Of a stretch of 64,000 nucleotides of DNA, positions 27,911 through 37,392 are shown in pieces. The stretch spans positions 1,674,001 to 1,738,000 of the forward strand of contig JAKCFJ010000001.1 in the NCBI GenBank assembly GCA_025041175.1, in the 5' to 3' direction. Positions within the stretch are counted from its first letter, which is position 1. Each line of letters begins with the position of its first letter. Under the pieces are notes generated by a model. The model saw only the letters and a list, made by a program, of their open reading frames with translations, did not search any database and had not been told where the DNA came from. The position numbers and the translations under genes are program-made. This DNA is from Halobacteriales archaeon YIM A00010. GTDB lineage: Archaea; Halobacteriota; Halobacteria; Halobacteriales; Haloarculaceae.

Positions 27911-28651
27911 GTGACTGACGAAGTGACGTTTGATCGAACCGGGGCGCTCGCCGGGTTTCGCGCGTGTATTCCAATTGCGATAGGTGTCATCCCTCTCGGT
28001 TTCGTGTTCGGCGTGCTCGCGCGCCAGGCCGGCCTCAGCGTGTTCGAAACCGGGCTGATGAGTGCCCTCGTCGTTTCCGGGGCCGCCCAGTTCGTGGTAA
28101 TCGAACTGTGGAAGACGCCACTTCCAAGTCTCACGATTATCCTCACAATATTCGTCGTCAACCTGCGCCACGTCGTCATGGGGGCCACACTGCGACCGTG
28201 GTTTTCGAAACTCGGCTCAGTGAAAACCTACGGTAGTGCGTTTTTTCTAATCGATGAGAACTGGGCACTCACAATGGGTGAACTCGCTGATGGCTCAACA
28301 AACGCTGCATTTCTCCTCGGGAGTGGGGTCGCGCTGTTCTTGTCGTGGGTTAGCTCAACGATGATTGGCACAGCCGTTGGCGGCCTCATCACGAATGTCG
28401 CTCAGTATGGGTTGGATTTCGCACTCACCGCCATTCTCATCACGGTCCTCGTCGGTCTCTGGGATGGGCACTCCGACCTCATCCCGTGGCTCAGTGCTGC
28501 TCTCGTCGCGGTAGTCGCCTCGCAGGTGCTTCCTGGGTCGTGGTATATCCTTCTCGGCGGAGGAGCCGGGAGTCTCGTCGCGGTGGTGAACAATCCCGAG
28601 GGAGTGGAAATCTCATCGGATGAACGGAGTGGATCCGATGGTGGTGAGTAG
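27911..28651 (+). CDS. azlC: AzlC-type branched-chain amino acid exporter subunit
   Basis: Encodes 246 residues from a GTG start. AzlC is the large subunit of a two-part exporter for branched-chain amino acids or analogues. Family features include GFRACIPIAIGVIPLGFVFG at the N terminus, VVSGAAQFVVIELW and FVVNLRHVVMGATLRPWFSK. Six or seven membrane segments are predicted by eye. AzlD follows after 2 nt. Confidence 0.92.
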   Translation: MTDEVTFDRTGALAGFRACIPIAIGVIPLGFVFGVLARQAGLSVFETGLMSALVVSGAAQFVVIELWKTPLPSLTIILTIFVVNLRHVVMGATLRPWFSKLGSVKTYGSAFFLIDENWALTMGELADGSTNAAFLLGSGVALFLSWVSSTMIGTAVGGLITNVAQYGLDFALTAILITVLVGLWDGHSDLIPWLSAALVAVVASQVLPGSWYILLGGGAGSLVAVVNNPEGVEISSDERSGSDGGE

Positions 28652-28653
28652 CG

Positions 28654-28968
28654 ATGGCGACTGAATTGCGCGTCGTGCTGACGATCCTTGGTATGGGAGT
28701 AGTCACATATGCAACGCGAGCGGGTGGTATCTGGGCAATTGAGCGAATCGACGTCTCCGAGCGAGGCGAAACGGCCCTCGAAGCCATGCCAGGAGCCATT
28801 CTCATCTCGCTCATTGCCCCTGCACTCGTCACTGGCGGCATCCCCGAGTGGGGTGCGGCGCTCGCCGTGGTTGTCGTGGCAGTGCGAACAGGGAGTACCA
28901 TCCTGGCGATGGGTGTCGGGATCGGCGTCGTCTGGCTGCTGGGAAATGTTTCAGGGCTACTCGTTTGA
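28654..28968 (+). CDS. azlD: AzlD-type branched-chain amino acid exporter subunit
   Basis: Encodes 104 residues with three or four membrane helices and the family signature MGVVTYATRAGGIWAIERID then LEAMPGAILISLIAPALVTG. Small partner of AzlC in the same operon. The insertion sequence starting by 29027 follows directly. Confidence 0.9.
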   Translation: MATELRVVLTILGMGVVTYATRAGGIWAIERIDVSERGETALEAMPGAILISLIAPALVTGGIPEWGAALAVVVVAVRTGSTILAMGVGIGVVWLLGNVSGLLV

Positions 28969-29026
28969 TCACGCACTGTGAGCGACGAAGAGACGCGATG
29001 GATTTCGTCGAACGATTCATCCAGCA

Positions 29027-30886
29027 ATGGAATCACAATCAACAGCAGTGAGACTCGGATCCGACGGGACAGGCGACGCTCTCGACGGGTTCGTTGCGGA
29101 TATCAGTACCATCGCACAGACGTGGTGTAAGCACGCCACGGACTACGGTGACATCGGGATGTTGGTCTCTCGGCTCCCGGTTAACCATTGCACGTTCGCC
29201 GTGCACGATTCGTTAGCGCCGTACTCGGGACCGTACCCGATGGCGCTACTGGTCCGAGCGTTCCTCATCGAGGAGATCAACGGCTGGGACGAAACCGCCC
29301 TCCACGACTACCTCCGAGCAAACCCATCGCTCCTCCGCAGGCTCGGCTTCGAGACGCGGCCAAACCAATCGACGTTCTGGCGGGCATGGAACCACCGCTT
29401 CAGTGAGGCCCTCCGTGACGCCGTGCAGGAGTGTGCTGAGGCGATTGTGAAGGCCGCACATGCCTGCGATGTCTCCTTACCCAAGCGAGTCAGCACCAGC
29501 GAGGCGAGCGAACCAGACTCCGCTGACTGTCCGGAACGTCAACTGCTCGCACAGAAGACCGACGAGGTGTGGCAGCAGGCCAAACCGTTCGTGACCGATG
29601 CGTTCGCGCTCGATCGCGGACCGAACTGGCAGATCCATGCGAACGCGTTCTGGGAGCAGCACGCCTACATGGGGATGCGCGAGGACATGTACGCACGCAG
29701 CGGTCCAGCCTCGTTCTCGCTCGATACCACGCGCGAGCGTATCCCAACGGGATCGACCCATCGCTACCAGATCGGCAAACTCTCGGTCGCCGACATCCGC
29801 TCGATGCTTCGCACTACGACGCGAATGATCATCGCTCGTGCTCGCCAAAACGGCGAACTCACCGGCAAGCTCTGGACGGCCATTGACGTGACCAAGGGAT
29901 TTCCGTTTACCGACGATCCAGAGGACCACGAGGACGACATCCTCGGGTACAAGGACGGTAACGAGTATTACCAGTGGGCGGTACTCAAAATCGTCGGGCT
30001 GGACGTCCCGCTGGTTCTTGACACCATCCCGCGCGAACGAGGCCAATCGAAAGATGAGATCGTGGAGAAATTGCTCGAACACACGACCGAGATGGTGAAT
30101 CTCGATCTCGTGATGATGGACCGCGAGTTCGACAGCAAGCCGGTCAAGAAAACCTGCGAGGAGTACGGAATCCATTATCTCAACCCGACGCGCATCTTCG
30201 AACGCAGCGACGAAGCCGAGACCATCGCGTGGATGTACCGCAACGGCAAACGCTTCCACGTCACCGAGGAGGGGTCCGACGACGGGACACCGACACGCAA
30301 GCAGATATATCTCCCGCAGCGGTCGAGCTCGGACGACGATGACGAAGACGACGGTCTCTCAGACGTGTGGACGGAGATGTGCGGTGAGTGGGAATTCGAG
30401 GATGTGGAGGGCGAACCAAGCGAGAAGATGTCGTTCTCACGGCTGCTCGTGGATATCCAGCGCGAAGAGGAAGTTGAAGAACGCAAGGAGAAAGCGCAGG
30501 AGGGAGACGTGGACACATCCGAGACAGTGGTGTTCGAGACCAACCACCCGTATGTGACGGCGCGTGATGCCGACGACCAGCAGATGGACGGAAAGGAATT
30601 TATCCACATGATCGAACGGGTGATCCGGTGGTATCGCCGTCATTGGGGTATCGAGAACGTGTTTAAGAAGCAGAAACACTTCATGGTGCGTACCACCTCG
30701 ACTGAGAGCGACTATCGATTCTTCAACTTCGCGTTCGCGTGCGTGCTCTATAACGTCTGGCGACTCGTCGATCTACTTGTGAAGATCGCTATCGACGGCG
30801 AAAACAAGTCATATGAGCCGCGTGTGGACGCGAACCAGTTTCTGACCGTAGCGAAGCAATTCTACGATCTCGACCCACCCGGCTAA
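29027..30886 (+). CDS. IS4-like DDE transposase
   Basis: Encodes 619 residues, apparently intact. Catalytic residues: first Asp in WTAIDVTKGFPFTDDP, second in LDLVMMDREFDSKPVK, Glu in WYRRHWGIENVFKKQKHFMV, close to the YREK box of IS4-type enzymes. N-terminal text LVRAFLIEEINGWDETALHD and NQSTFWRAWNHRF is typical of haloarchaeal transposases of this size. An acidic insert (SSSDDDDEDDG) precedes the Glu motif. Terminal inverted repeats could not be recognised, so element borders are open. Confidence 0.85.
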   Translation: MESQSTAVRLGSDGTGDALDGFVADISTIAQTWCKHATDYGDIGMLVSRLPVNHCTFAVHDSLAPYSGPYPMALLVRAFLIEEINGWDETALHDYLRANPSLLRRLGFETRPNQSTFWRAWNHRFSEALRDAVQECAEAIVKAAHACDVSLPKRVSTSEASEPDSADCPERQLLAQKTDEVWQQAKPFVTDAFALDRGPNWQIHANAFWEQHAYMGMREDMYARSGPASFSLDTTRERIPTGSTHRYQIGKLSVADIRSMLRTTTRMIIARARQNGELTGKLWTAIDVTKGFPFTDDPEDHEDDILGYKDGNEYYQWAVLKIVGLDVPLVLDTIPRERGQSKDEIVEKLLEHTTEMVNLDLVMMDREFDSKPVKKTCEEYGIHYLNPTRIFERSDEAETIAWMYRNGKRFHVTEEGSDDGTPTRKQIYLPQRSSSDDDDEDDGLSDVWTEMCGEWEFEDVEGEPSEKMSFSRLLVDIQREEEVEERKEKAQEGDVDTSETVVFETNHPYVTARDADDQQMDGKEFIHMIERVIRWYRRHWGIENVFKKQKHFMVRTTSTESDYRFFNFAFACVLYNVWRLVDLLVKIAIDGENKSYEPRVDANQFLTVAKQFYDLDPPG

Positions 30887-30999
30887 CGCCGACCTCTCCC
30901 GTGTTCGCCCGATTCGTGAGCGGCGGCGCTGTTTCACGCCACTTTATTTCGTATTGCTCTGGTTTGATTCTCAGATGATGGAGTGATGGTGAGTACCGG

Positions 31000-31290
31000 T
31001 AGCTACCCCCGATAGAAAGAAAAATAGAATCTCTACAGCAATTCGGTGGCGATTGTGCTCTTCGTGCTCCCGCGACCGCGTCCCCTGTTCGATGTGGGTG
31101 ATGAGCGCCCCGCCGAGACCGTTGGCCCGGCGCTCGGGTGCAACGTACAGTGAGCCAAAAGCGCGTTCGGCGCGTCGAGTTCGAGGCGGACGATCCCGAA
31201 TCCATGCCGTTTCGCCCGCCATCTCATCTCTGATGGTGTACTCGTCGGGGTCAGGTATTCGACCGGTGGTACGGCTATCACGTCTATAGC
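31000..31290 (-). pseudogene. degraded GNAT acetyltransferase
   Basis: One frame reads DPDEYTIRDEMAGETAWIRD and then GSLYVAPERRANGLGGALIT, a GNAT acetyl-CoA loop (RxxGxGG variant) with the preceding beta strand. The reading frame is disturbed upstream and no start or full fold can be assembled; the C-terminal part is lost next to the insertion sequence. Confidence 0.5.
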
Positions 31291-31324
31291 GTTTCGGACG
31301 AGGGACTCGTTCGTGTCGGCGTGG

Positions 31325-33025
31325 CTACGGATAGGGGTGGTGTTCGCGCTGGAGTCGCGGCTCGAATCCCAGCTCCTCCGGCACCGTGCGCGCCCGGTCA
31401 CCGAAGTAGGGATCGTCGACGAACAGCGGCTGTGCGCGAGGAACGAGCACGCGGACAGCCTCGAAGCCCAGCGCGTCGATGTCCGGCGTTGTGAGCCGGG
31501 CAGCGTAGGCGTCGAGTCCCGCGTCGGCGACCCGTTCGAGCAGCGCATCGAGCGCGTCCCGTCCCGTCGGAACGTCCGTGGCGATGCTTGCCGCCGGAAC
31601 CGTTCGCTCGGGAGCGGTGAACTCCGCGGTCGAGGACGGACGCGAGGCGAAATGACCGATCCGACCACCGGCGTTCTGAGAGTTCGCTTTGCCCATCCGT
31701 TGGAGCTCCGTCCAGTTTTGGAGCGCCTCGCTGCACGCCGATCGAGCGGCAGCGACCGGATCGAGATCGGCGGCAAGCCCGAGTGCGAACGCCGGCCACT
31801 CCCCGTCGCGGTGAACGGCCACACCGACAACGGGAACGTCGACATCCTGGGTCAACAGCGAGGCCGTCACCGACAGCCCCTCGGCTCTCGCCCGAGTCAC
31901 GAGGGTTTCGTACTCCTCGTCGTCGATCGCCAGCTCGAGTGGCTCGTAGGTCGAATACCACGCCAACAGCGCCCCGTCGCGCTCGATTATCTCCGTCAGC
32001 CCCGCGATCAGCGCCGCTGCGCCCGAGCTCCCGAGTCCCAGCCCCGTCGTGATCGTCGGTCCCGATCCGTCGTACGGAAACAATACGCGGTCAGCGGGAA
32101 GGGCGACAGTCTCGCCCGTGAGGAGATCTTCGCCGGGCACCCACTCCATTGGGGACGTGTCGTCGGGATCGTCGGGGCGAACGAACGCCGACGGCACGAT
32201 CGGTGCCGAGAGATCGGCCGAACGCGCGGTGTACAGGTCGTCGCTGTCGTACACGCCGGCACTGTACCGTTCGAGTCCCTCACCCAGCGCCTTCATGAAC
32301 GCCTCGTCCCACCCCGGCGCGACGCCCGCGGCCTGCTGGCTCGCGCGCACCTCACTGAAACCGGTCGTGTCCGCGATCCGGGCGAGGTAGTAGGGCACCG
32401 GAAACGATTCGATCTCACCCACCTCGTGAATCAGTCCGATCCGGTCGTCGACCGCTCGCTCGGCTCGTTCGAGTGCCTCCTGTAGCGGCCGCTCCTCGTA
32501 CTCGCGCGCGAGCGTCCACTCCCGGGATCCGGTGCACGAACAGCCGGGGACCGGGTGGATCCGGCGAGTCGCGTGTGGCACCTCGATCACGCCGCCGATC
32601 ACTGGCGAGGACCCCGACAGCGCCCGGACGCTCTCCCGTCCGGCCAGAGCGCCACCGAACCGAGCCGTCTCCGGGCCGATGTCGGACGAATCGGACGTCG
32701 AATCGTCGAGACCCGCGCCGACGCGCGTCCGAAGACAGTCGAAACACGCGGTGTGTCCAGCGTACCCCGACACGGCCACATCGACCGACGGAAGAGCGTA
32801 CCCGCCGATGCCACCGAGCTCGACGGCGATCCACGGCGTCCCGTTCGCTCGAGTGCTGGCGTTCGCCGTCGAGAACGCGTCCGATCCGACCGCTCCCACG
32901 ACGACCGCGAGATCCCCCACGAGCTCATCGGCCGTAGATCGAACCGACAGCTCGTGATCGGTGTCCGACAGGGCGGCTTCGACGGCTTGTACTGCAGGCC
33001 CGGAACCAACGACGGTGACTGACAT
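31325..33025 (-). CDS. YcaO-domain protein with N-terminal E1-like partner region
   Basis: Encodes 566 residues. YcaO enzymes phosphorylate an amide backbone with ATP to drive cyclodehydration or thioamidation. ATP/Mg residues are seen in FMKALGEGLERYSAGVYDSD and LIAGLTEIIERDGALLAWYS, and NWTELQRMGKANSQN matches the family. The chain ends PYP, the proline-rich C terminus typical of azoline-forming YcaO proteins. The N-terminal 170 residues (MSVTVVGSGPAVQAVEAALS, CFDCLRTRVGAGLDDS, then PGCSCTGSREWTLA) resemble the cyclodehydratase partner fused to YcaO. No precursor peptide, TfuA or dehydrogenase gene is adjacent, so the substrate is unknown. Confidence 0.85.
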   Translation of the reverse strand: MSVTVVGSGPAVQAVEAALSDTDHELSVRSTADELVGDLAVVVGAVGSDAFSTANASTRANGTPWIAVELGGIGGYALPSVDVAVSGYAGHTACFDCLRTRVGAGLDDSTSDSSDIGPETARFGGALAGRESVRALSGSSPVIGGVIEVPHATRRIHPVPGCSCTGSREWTLAREYEERPLQEALERAERAVDDRIGLIHEVGEIESFPVPYYLARIADTTGFSEVRASQQAAGVAPGWDEAFMKALGEGLERYSAGVYDSDDLYTARSADLSAPIVPSAFVRPDDPDDTSPMEWVPGEDLLTGETVALPADRVLFPYDGSGPTITTGLGLGSSGAAALIAGLTEIIERDGALLAWYSTYEPLELAIDDEEYETLVTRARAEGLSVTASLLTQDVDVPVVGVAVHRDGEWPAFALGLAADLDPVAAARSACSEALQNWTELQRMGKANSQNAGGRIGHFASRPSSTAEFTAPERTVPAASIATDVPTGRDALDALLERVADAGLDAYAARLTTPDIDALGFEAVRVLVPRAQPLFVDDPYFGDRARTVPEELGFEPRLQREHHPYP

Positions 33026-33178
33026 GACTCACCGGACGACCCGATACGAAAAAGGAATACGGATTCACCTGGATGACGCCACACCGAGCACTCGGCGCGG
33101 CAAGCAAACCCCCCACCATACAAAGATCCGAAGCGGGCGGGGGGAACGACGCTGTCGAGCGTCGGAACCAGTGTCGAT

Positions 33179-33991
33179 TTACGACGCCATCAAGCTCTGG
33201 GCGACGTTGGCGAGATCGTCTGAGCCAGTGCCCTGGAGCCGGTCGTCGCCGAGAATGAGACGCAGGCGCGGGCGGCCCACGTCGATCGGGACCTTCTCGG
33301 TGTCGACGAGACCCATCTCTTCGAGACGGGTTTTCGTCCGGGAGAACGTCGCCTTGCTCGCAATGCCGACGTCCTCGCCCCACTTGCTAATGTCGTACAA
33401 CAGCTCCTCGTTTTTGGCCGCGACGAGCAGGCTGATAGTGACCTCGTCCAGCCCATCGCCGTTGCCGCGCGCCGTCTCGAGCGAGGTGAGGACGCCATCG
33501 AAGTCGTCGGCCACGCCGGCACCGATCTCATCCGAAAGCGTCGAGCGCACGCGGGAAATGGGCGGGGTCCGGAGCTTGAACTGCTCGGCGGACTCCCACT
33601 CGCTCTCGTACTGCTCGCGCGCAGCCGACACGAACTCCTCGTCGTCGGTGACGAGTCCGGCAACGTTGCCACCCGCGGAGACGACGGCCGTCACCGCGTC
33701 GTCGGAGACGACGAGCGTGTTCGTCGGTCCATCGAACGTCCGAAGCGCGAGCCGATCGGCCGCGATGAGATCCGCGGCAGTGCTCCCGACGATGAAGTCG
33801 TCGAGAACGTCTTTCAGGACGCGCTCGCCGGCGAGGAGCTGAACGGAAACGTCCTCTGCCTCCTCGATCGCCGGAATCGATACTTCGAGGATCTCACGCG
33901 AGGGGTTGATCAGGTACAGTTCACCAGTGGCGTCTCCGAGAACGGATTCCAGGAGACCTTCGACACCCGTTTCTAGTATGTTCGAACGCAT
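33179..33991 (-). CDS. tbsP: TbsP-like haloarchaeal transcriptional regulator
   Basis: Encodes 270 residues. Begins MRSNILETGVEGLLESVLGD and ends with a winged-helix region (ISKWGEDVGIASKATFSRTK, RLEEMGLVDTEKVPIDVGRP). This matches, from memory, the haloarchaeal TbsP regulator that works alongside TrmB in sugar/gluconeogenesis control. A TATA box (TATAAATATT on the minus strand, about 34000-34010) precedes the ATG closely, fitting a leaderless transcript. Targets in this organism are not visible. Confidence 0.75.
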   Translation of the reverse strand: MRSNILETGVEGLLESVLGDATGELYLINPSREILEVSIPAIEEAEDVSVQLLAGERVLKDVLDDFIVGSTAADLIAADRLALRTFDGPTNTLVVSDDAVTAVVSAGGNVAGLVTDDEEFVSAAREQYESEWESAEQFKLRTPPISRVRSTLSDEIGAGVADDFDGVLTSLETARGNGDGLDEVTISLLVAAKNEELLYDISKWGEDVGIASKATFSRTKTRLEEMGLVDTEKVPIDVGRPRLRLILGDDRLQGTGSDDLANVAQSLMAS

Positions 33992-34070
33992 CGGTGTTGA
34001 ATATTTATACCCCCATACTATTTAATATCTGCGTTATTCAAAAACCGAAGACGACAAACAGGCTGAAATA

Positions 34071-35720
34071 TTATTCATGTACTGACAAAAATTGGGAAGC
34101 AAGCTCCTCCGACCAGACGAGATCGCCGTCGTAGATAACGGGGCAGGAGAGCGATTCGAGAACGCGCGGAACGTCCTTTGGCGCGAGGTCGGTCGTCGCC
34201 TGGGAGCCGGTGAGTCGCGGCCAAAGTTCGAAGGGCGCGTAATAACAGCTCCCGGGGTGCCGGTTCGAAGAGACGGTGTAGTTGAGCGTGTAGGTCGTTC
34301 CGTTTTTGTTCAGCCGGGCGACGGCGACCTTCTCGTCGGTGAGCGCGTAGGTGCCATCGCCGACGACGGCGTAATCCGTGCTCATCGTGATCTGCCTGCG
34401 GGCGAGTTGCATCGCGCGTTCGATCCCGAACCCGGTGATGAACAGCCGGGCAAACGCCGTTCCGACGCGGATTGCCGGATCGTTGAGCACCTTCCGAAGC
34501 GTGACGGCACCGGCAACGCTGCCGCGCTCGATGAGCGCCTGACCCTGGCGGTACGATCCACAGGCGTTGAGGAAGAAGGTACGGACACCGACAGACGAGA
34601 GGCTCTCGATGTCGAGGGTTCCGTCCTGACACTTGAGCCCGCCGACCTCACAGTGACCGATGAAATGGACGAAATCCTCCTCGGCTTCGAAGATTCGGGC
34701 CAGCTCGTCGACGGTCACCGAATGGTGCATGGTCGTCATCCGGTCGGTGTTCTCGTAGACCTGGGCGACCTCTTCGAGCTCGCCGTCCATCATGGTGTCG
34801 TTGAGGACCACCGTGACATCGAGCGGCGACTCCGGCGGTGACGTTGCGAGCCGGTTGCGGTAAGCCTGGATCGATGGAGTGTACGCATCGGCCGGTACGT
34901 CGTCCGCGAGCCACGCATGAAGATCCGCCGGCTGGAGTTTCGGCGCGACGATATCGACCGACTCCACGGGTCCTCGGTAGAAATCGTCGAGCGCCCGCTG
35001 GAGCAGTCCGCTCTGATCCATGTCTTCGGCGTCCGGCGGGTAGATCAGGCTGAGATCGTCGAGCAGGAAGGGGAGACACGGGATCGTCTCGGAGCTGGGC
35101 GCGACGTACGTCGAGAGATGCCACGTCGGAAGGTTCGACATGATCGTTCCGCGTTTCACGCCGAGATACGCCGACAGCCGTTCGGCCGGCGTTGCAGACC
35201 GCAAGGTGTCTGGATCCAGACCGATGCCATCGAGCGCGCTGCGCTCGTACGGCGGTTCTTCGTCCGGTACGTCCCGAACGAGACAGTCGAGGAAGAACAC
35301 CTGGCGAAGCATCTCGGCCACCTCGTATTTGAACCCTGGCAGGGAACCAAACGAACGGTGGACGCCCGGCGCACGGATGCGTGGCGTCTCAGAACCGATC
35401 CGGACGGACGCCCCCAGGTAGTATGCGAGCGGCGCGACGACGAACAGCTCGTCGTAGCTCGCGGGAACGTCAATGACGATCTCCGTTTTGGGGACCATCC
35501 GGCGCACGCGCGGCGGCACGTACGTTTCGGTCCCGACCTCCACGAGCGGCGGGTGTGTCCGGTAGTCTGGGTGTGAACGCTCCGGACCGGTCGTCGACAG
35601 ACCGGCGGAGAGGACCGAGATGGCCGTCGCAACGCCCTCTGGGGATTTGGGAATGGTAAACGTAGCAGGACCTAGTGGCTCAGTGACCGATTGGCTCCCT
35701 CCGGCAACGCCCCGACTCAT
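34071..35720 (-). CDS. CHAT-domain (caspase-like) cysteine protease
   Basis: Encodes 549 residues. The C-terminal 250 residues carry a CHAT-type dyad: His in DFVHFIGHCEVGGLKCQDGT and Cys in RTFFLNACGSYRQGQALIER, followed by VAGAVTLRKVLNDPAIRVGT. The N-terminal 300 residues (VDVPA-like strands around EIVIDVPASYDELFVVAPLA) have no domain I can name. CHAT proteases act in signalling and some prokaryotic defence systems; no TPR, NTPase or effector gene is adjacent. Start at MSRGVAGGSQSV, just inside the 27-bp repeat that flanks the neighbouring palindromic element. Confidence 0.8.
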   Translation of the reverse strand: MSRGVAGGSQSVTEPLGPATFTIPKSPEGVATAISVLSAGLSTTGPERSHPDYRTHPPLVEVGTETYVPPRVRRMVPKTEIVIDVPASYDELFVVAPLAYYLGASVRIGSETPRIRAPGVHRSFGSLPGFKYEVAEMLRQVFFLDCLVRDVPDEEPPYERSALDGIGLDPDTLRSATPAERLSAYLGVKRGTIMSNLPTWHLSTYVAPSSETIPCLPFLLDDLSLIYPPDAEDMDQSGLLQRALDDFYRGPVESVDIVAPKLQPADLHAWLADDVPADAYTPSIQAYRNRLATSPPESPLDVTVVLNDTMMDGELEEVAQVYENTDRMTTMHHSVTVDELARIFEAEEDFVHFIGHCEVGGLKCQDGTLDIESLSSVGVRTFFLNACGSYRQGQALIERGSVAGAVTLRKVLNDPAIRVGTAFARLFITGFGIERAMQLARRQITMSTDYAVVGDGTYALTDEKVAVARLNKNGTTYTLNYTVSSNRHPGSCYYAPFELWPRLTGSQATTDLAPKDVPRVLESLSCPVIYDGDLVWSEELASQFLSVHE

Positions 35721-35741
35721 ACCAGTAACTGGTATTGTTAG

Positions 35742-35999
35742 AGCAACAAATAGGTACCGGATCCGGAAGTCTGCGCACCCACCTTTTTTCCGCTCGGGTG
35801 AGCGAAGCTCACCCTCGCGCAAAAAACGTGGGCGAAAAAAAGCCGCTCACTTCGTTCGCGGTGAGTGTACTCCCCGCTACCGCCACCGCTCCGCCTACCG
35901 CACCGCGACTGCTCCGCCTCCACACTGACTCGTGCTCTACCATCTCTTTGGTGGATTGGATGATATCGATACAGCAACAAATAGGTATCGGCACCGGAA
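35742..35999. repeat. 27-bp direct repeats flanking a palindromic repeat
   Basis: AGCAACAAATAGGTACCGG at 35742-35760 (continuing ATCCGGAA to 35768) recurs at 35973-35999 with three substitutions in 27 positions. The 204 bp between them are almost entirely the T6/A6 repeat. This is the layout of an insertion flanked by a target duplication, or of a promoter segment duplicated by the insertion. Confidence 0.65.
35772..35930. repeat. T6/A6 palindromic repeat, reference copy
   Basis: Core: CACC-T6-CCGCTCGGGTGAGC-GAA-GCTCACCCTCGCGC-A6-CGTGGGCG-A7-GCCGCTC, followed by TTCGTTCGCGGTGAGTGTAC and CGCTACCGCC-type units. The centre is an 8-bp hairpin with a 3-nt loop. Related copies: 7012, 21782, 60630 and 61870. 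It separates the CHAT gene from glyA. Confidence 0.7.
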
Positions 36000-36049
36000 C
36001 ACCAGCGACGGACGGGTAGATTATAGTGTGAGCGGCCTGGAGGACGGGT

Positions 36050-37297
36050 ATGGAGTACAACCACGTCCGGGAGACGGATCCAGAGGTCGCTGACGCGCTC
36101 GTCGGTGAGGTCGAGCGCCAGCGCGAGACGCTCGCCATGATCGCCAGCGAGAACCACGTCAGTCGCGCTGTGCTCGAAGCCCAAGGCAGCACGCTCACGA
36201 ACAAATACGCCGAGGGCTACCCCGATGCCCGGTACTACGGCGGCTGTGAGTGTGCCGATGAGGCCGAGCAGCTCGCTATCGATCGCGCCAAAGAGCTGTG
36301 GGGTGCCGAATACGTCAACGTCCAGCCACACAGCGGCTCCCAGGCCAACATGGGCGTGTATCTCGCGGCGCTCGATCCCGGCGACAAGATCCTCTCGCTG
36401 GATCTCACCCACGGCGGCCACCTCAGCCACGGCCATCCGAAGAACTTCGCGGGGCAGGTGTACGAGGTCGAGCAGTACGAGGTCGACCCGGAGACAGGGT
36501 ACATCGATTACGACGCGCTCGAAGCGCACGCCAGCGAGTTCGAGCCGGACATGATCGTCTCGGGCTACTCTGCGTATCCCCGTCAGGTCGAGTGGGAGCG
36601 GATCCAGGCGATCGCATCGGATACCGACGCCTACCACCTGGCCGACATCGCCCACATCACGGGGCTGGTCGCCGCCGGCGAACACCCCTCGCCGGTCGGA
36701 GTCGCGGACTTCGTCACTGGCTCGACGCACAAAACGATCCGTGCCGGACGGGGCGGTATCATCATGTCCAGCGAGGAACACGCCGACGCGATCGACAGCG
36801 CCATCATCCCCGGGATGCAGGGCGGCCCGTTGATGCACAACATCGCCGGCAAAGCGGTCGGATTCAAAGAGGCGCTCCAACCCGAGTTCGATGACTACGC
36901 CGCCCAAGTCGTTGCCAACGCGCGTGCCCTCGGTGATCGACTGGCCGAGCACGGACTCAGCCTCGTCTCGGGAGGAACCGACACCCACCTCGTGCTCGTG
37001 GATCTCCGGGACTCACACCCCGACACGACCGGCAAGGAGGTCGAGCGCGCGCTCGAGGACGTGGGGATCGTTCTGAACGCGAACACCGTCCCCGGCGAGA
37101 CCCGCTCGCCCTTCGTGGCCAGCGGCATCCGCGCCGGGACCCCCGCGCTCACCACCCGAGGCTTCGAGGAAGCGGCGATCGAACAGGTTGCCGACTGCAT
37201 CGCTCGCGTCGTCGACAGCCCCGACGATCCGGACGTGAAAGACGCGGTCGCAGACGACGTGCAAACGCTCTGTGCGGATCACCCGCTGTACGAGTAG
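36050..37297 (+). CDS. glyA: serine hydroxymethyltransferase
   Basis: Encodes 415 residues. Interconverts serine and glycine with a folate C1 carrier using PLP. The PLP lysine is in DFVTGSTHKTIRAGRGGIIM; EGYPDARYYGGCECADEAEQ and NVQPHSGSQANMGVYLAALD are conserved. It is followed by folD 95 bp later, giving a one-carbon pair as in many haloarchaea. Confidence 0.97.
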   Translation: MEYNHVRETDPEVADALVGEVERQRETLAMIASENHVSRAVLEAQGSTLTNKYAEGYPDARYYGGCECADEAEQLAIDRAKELWGAEYVNVQPHSGSQANMGVYLAALDPGDKILSLDLTHGGHLSHGHPKNFAGQVYEVEQYEVDPETGYIDYDALEAHASEFEPDMIVSGYSAYPRQVEWERIQAIASDTDAYHLADIAHITGLVAAGEHPSPVGVADFVTGSTHKTIRAGRGGIIMSSEEHADAIDSAIIPGMQGGPLMHNIAGKAVGFKEALQPEFDDYAAQVVANARALGDRLAEHGLSLVSGGTDTHLVLVDLRDSHPDTTGKEVERALEDVGIVLNANTVPGETRSPFVASGIRAGTPALTTRGFEEAAIEQVADCIARVVDSPDDPDVKDAVADDVQTLCADHPLYE

Positions 37298-37392
37298 CCA
37301 ACCCGCACGATCGTGTATATTTTGGGCGTGATAAACCCAGATATACACACAGGCTCGTGGGTTTTATGGCGATTGGACGCACTCTTTCAGGT

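Noticed and set aside
28969-29026. Left terminal inverted repeat of the IS4-like element
   Set aside because: I compared sequence on both sides of the transposase gene and found no convincing inverted match, so no borders are given.
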